DNA from: Microbispora triticiradicis
Lineage (GTDB): Bacteria > Actinomycetota > Actinomycetes > Streptosporangiales > Streptosporangiaceae
NCBI GenBank assembly: GCA_003260025.2
Contig: QFZU02000131.1
Coordinates: forward strand, 1 to 32,738
Direction of reading: 5' to 3'
Length of the DNA stretch: 32,738 nucleotides
Positions 30,765 to 32,738 of the stretch are shown piece by piece. The notes beneath the pieces were generated by a model, which saw only the letters and a list, made by a program, of their open reading frames with translations, was not told the DNA's origin and searched no databases. The position numbers and the translations under genes were made by a program. Each line of letters starts with the position of its first letter. The first letter of the stretch is position 1.

Positions 30765-32738
30765 GTGAACGCGGCGCCGCGCATACAGACGACGGCTGGG
30801 CGCCTGGCCGCACTGGGATTCGCCGACGGCGCGCGGGCCGAACGGTTGCTGGACGACCTCGGCCCCGAGGCGGTCGGCGACTTCGCGCTGCTCGACGACC
30901 TGGTCAGGGCGGCCGACCCCGATCTCGCGCTCACCACGTTGAGCCGCCTGGTCGAGCGGGATCCGAGCGTGCTCGGCACGTTCCGCGCCGATCCCGCGCT
31001 GCGCCGCAGGCTGCTCGGTGTGTTCGGGATCAGCGCGGCGCTCGGCGAGCACGTCGTACGGCACCCGGACTGCCTGACGGTGGCCGGGTCGCCGCAGTGG
31101 CCGGTCGCCCGTGAGCTGTGCGAGGAGTTGCTGCTGGCGGTCGGGGCGGACCCGGACGCCGCCGAGCCGGTGGCCGGCGGGGCCACGGCGGGCGCGGCCG
31201 AACCGGGCGTGGCCGCCCGGGCGATGGACGCGCTGCGCGTCGCCCACCGGACCAGGCTGCTCGACCTGGCCGCGCGGGACGTGACGGGCGAGTGCACGCT
31301 CGCGGAGACCGCCGCCGCGCTGGCCGACCTGGCCGCCGCGGCGCTCGACGCGGCCCTCGCCATCGCCAGGGCGGAGGTGGCGGACGCCGGCGACGTGCGG
31401 CTCGCCGTCATCGGCATGGGCAAGTGCGGGGCGCGCGAGCTGAACTACATCTCCGACGTCGACGTCGTCTTCGTGGCCGAGCCGAAGGAGGGCGTCGACG
31501 AGACCAAGGCGCTGCAGATCGCGACGCGGCTCGCGCAGGGCATGATGCGGGCCTGCTCGGCGAGCACCCGCGAGGGTGCGCTGTGGGAGGTGGACGCCAA
31601 CCTGCGTCCCGAGGGCAAGATGGGCCCGCTCGTCCGCAGCATGGAAAGCCACCTGGCCTACTATCGCCGCTGGGCCAAGACCTGGGAGTTCCAGGCGCTG
31701 CTGAAGGCCCGGCCGGTCGCCGGCGACCTGGACCTCGGCCAGGAGTACGTCGCCGCGGTCAACGACCTGGTGTGGCAGGCCGCGGCGCGGCCCAACTTCG
31801 TCGAGGACGTGCAGTCCATGCGCCGCCGGGTCGAGGCGCACGTGCCGGTGAGCGAGGCCGACCGGCAGATCAAGCTGGGGCCCGGCGGGCTGCGGGACAT
31901 CGAGTTCGCCGTCCAGCTCCTGCAACTCGTGCACGGCCGCTCCGACCCGCTGCTGCGCCGCAGGGCGACGCTGTCGGCCCTCGCCGCCCTGTCGCGGGGC
32001 GGTTACGTCGGACGGGACGACGCCAAGGCCCTCGCCGAGGCGTACACCTTCCTGCGGCAGGTCGAGCACATGCTCCAGCTGCACCGGCTGCGCCGCACGC
32101 ACGTGGTGCCGTCGGACACCGCCGACCTGCGGCGGATCGGCCGCGGGCTCGGCATGACGACCGACCCGGTGGGAGAGTTCACCACCACCTGGAAGCGGCA
32201 CGCGCTGGAGGTGCGGAGGCTGCACGAGAAGCTGTTCTACCGGCCGCTGCTGCAGGCCGTCGCCCGCCTGCCGGAGACCGAGACCCGCCTGTCCGCGGCC
32301 GCCGCCACCGCGCGGCTCCAGGCGCTCGGGTACGCCGACCCCGAGGGCGCTTTACGGCACATCGCCGCTCTCACCAGCGGCGTCTCCCGCCGCGCGGCCA
32401 TCCAGCGCACGCTGCTGCCGGTCATGCTCGGCTGGTTCGCCAACGCCCCCGACCCGGACGCCGGCCTGCTCGGGTTCCGCCAGGTGAGCGACAAGCTCGG
32501 CAGCACGCCGTGGTATCTGCGCCTGCTGCGGGACGAGACCGCCGTGGCCGAGCGCCTCGCCCACCTGCTCGGCACCAGCAAGTACGTCACCGTCCTGCTG
32601 CTGCACGCCCCGGACGCGGTCGGCATGCTGGGCTCGCCCGCCGAGCTCGCCGTACGGCCGGCCGCGACGCTGGCCGCCGAGGCCGCCGCGGCGGTGGGCC
32701 GCTACGCGGAGGACGCCGAGACCGCCGTCGCCGCCGCC
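30765..32738 (+). CDS. glnE: Bifunctional glutamine synthetase adenylyltransferase/removase (partial)
   Basis: The frame runs from GTG 30765 (GGAGGAAGG 4 nt upstream) to the window edge, 658 codons; full GlnE proteins have about 950-1000 residues, so the C-terminal transferase half is mostly missing. An in-frame ATG at 30717 is an alternative start. The first nucleotidyltransferase domain is evident: AVIGMGKCGARELNYISDVDVVFV with Asp231/Asp233, then LWEVDANLRPEGKMGPLVRS, YYRRWAKTWEFQALLKARPVAGD and LGPGGLRDIEFAVQLLQL. GlnE adds or removes AMP on GS-I in response to nitrogen state. An Ala/Gly-rich stretch at about 131-152 precedes the catalytic part. The 293-bp upstream gap shows no other gene. 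Confidence 0.93.
   Translation, partial: MNAAPRIQTTAGRLAALGFADGARAERLLDDLGPEAVGDFALLDDLVRAADPDLALTTLSRLVERDPSVLGTFRADPALRRRLLGVFGISAALGEHVVRHPDCLTVAGSPQWPVARELCEELLLAVGADPDAAEPVAGGATAGAAEPGVAARAMDALRVAHRTRLLDLAARDVTGECTLAETAAALADLAAAALDAALAIARAEVADAGDVRLAVIGMGKCGARELNYISDVDVVFVAEPKEGVDETKALQIATRLAQGMMRACSASTREGALWEVDANLRPEGKMGPLVRSMESHLAYYRRWAKTWEFQALLKARPVAGDLDLGQEYVAAVNDLVWQAAARPNFVEDVQSMRRRVEAHVPVSEADRQIKLGPGGLRDIEFAVQLLQLVHGRSDPLLRRRATLSALAALSRGGYVGRDDAKALAEAYTFLRQVEHMLQLHRLRRTHVVPSDTADLRRIGRGLGMTTDPVGEFTTTWKRHALEVRRLHEKLFYRPLLQAVARLPETETRLSAAAATARLQALGYADPEGALRHIAALTSGVSRRAAIQRTLLPVMLGWFANAPDPDAGLLGFRQVSDKLGSTPWYLRLLRDETAVAERLAHLLGTSKYVTVLLLHAPDAVGMLGSPAELAVRPAATLAAEAAAAVGRYAEDAETAVAAA

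Noticed and set aside
1..32738. CRISPR array, tRNA/rRNA genes, prophage attachment sites
   Set aside because: No regularly spaced 25-40 bp repeats, no tRNA-like cloverleaf with CCA-end context and no rRNA sequence were recognised; the repeats present are short in-frame coding repeats.

Overview
The window is high-GC DNA (strong G/C preference at third codon positions) from an actinomycete. An F420H2:NADP+ oxidoreductase, an AfsR/SARP-type regulator, a GlnA2-type glutamine synthetase close to GlnE, many NarL-type histidine kinases and frequent leaderless-looking starts all fit. The overall style resembles Streptosporangiales (Nonomuraea/Streptosporangium relatives), but that placement is an inference.

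Layout. 1-911 (minus): a small membrane protein cut by the window edge and a SIS-like protein. 1061-2702: an IS200/IS605-type element with a TnpA that has lost one histidine of its HUH motif and an apparently intact TnpB. 2834-8102: a secreted lipase, NpdG (F420), a secreted phytase-like/esterase-like protein, an alpha/beta hydrolase and a PLP trans-sulfuration enzyme. 8142-12831: panB, a divergent MFS transporter, then a DHA2-type drug exporter with its TetR regulator. 12997-15987 (minus): a secreted glycerophosphodiester phosphodiesterase and nadE. 16040-24525: a signalling block with a SARP-BTAD regulator fused to a NarL-type response regulator, two paralogous membrane histidine kinases, an MFS transporter and a divergent DUF5937/ArsR-type regulator. 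24704-32738: glnA2, a hotdog-like protein, an alpha/beta hydrolase, a Tat-exported serine hydrolase preceded by a 36-codon peptide gene, a class I glutamine amidotransferase, and glnE running off the right edge.

How it fits together. panB, nadE, glnA2 and glnE form a housekeeping backbone that is tighter in other actinobacteria (panB, glnA2 and glnE lie within a few genes in Mycobacterium tuberculosis). Here accessory modules sit between these genes. A GTAAC-N6-GAAAC element upstream of glnA2 links it to GlnR-type nitrogen control. nadE has its own promoter overlapped by a palindrome. The exporter/TetR pair and the MFS/DUF5937 pair each have a palindrome placed for local regulation.

Most notable: (i) the SARP-BTAD-REC-LuxR fusion with a degraded C-terminal HTH beside two sister kinases; (ii) an alanine/glycine-rich repeat expansion inside the ATP-binding domain of one kinase; (iii) 15-bp, five-codon tandem repeats in three unrelated genes; (iv) a 36-codon peptide gene without Ser, Thr or Cys after its leader, next to a Tat serine hydrolase; (v) several SD-less genes with a TANNNT-like hexamer 6-7 nt before the start codon.
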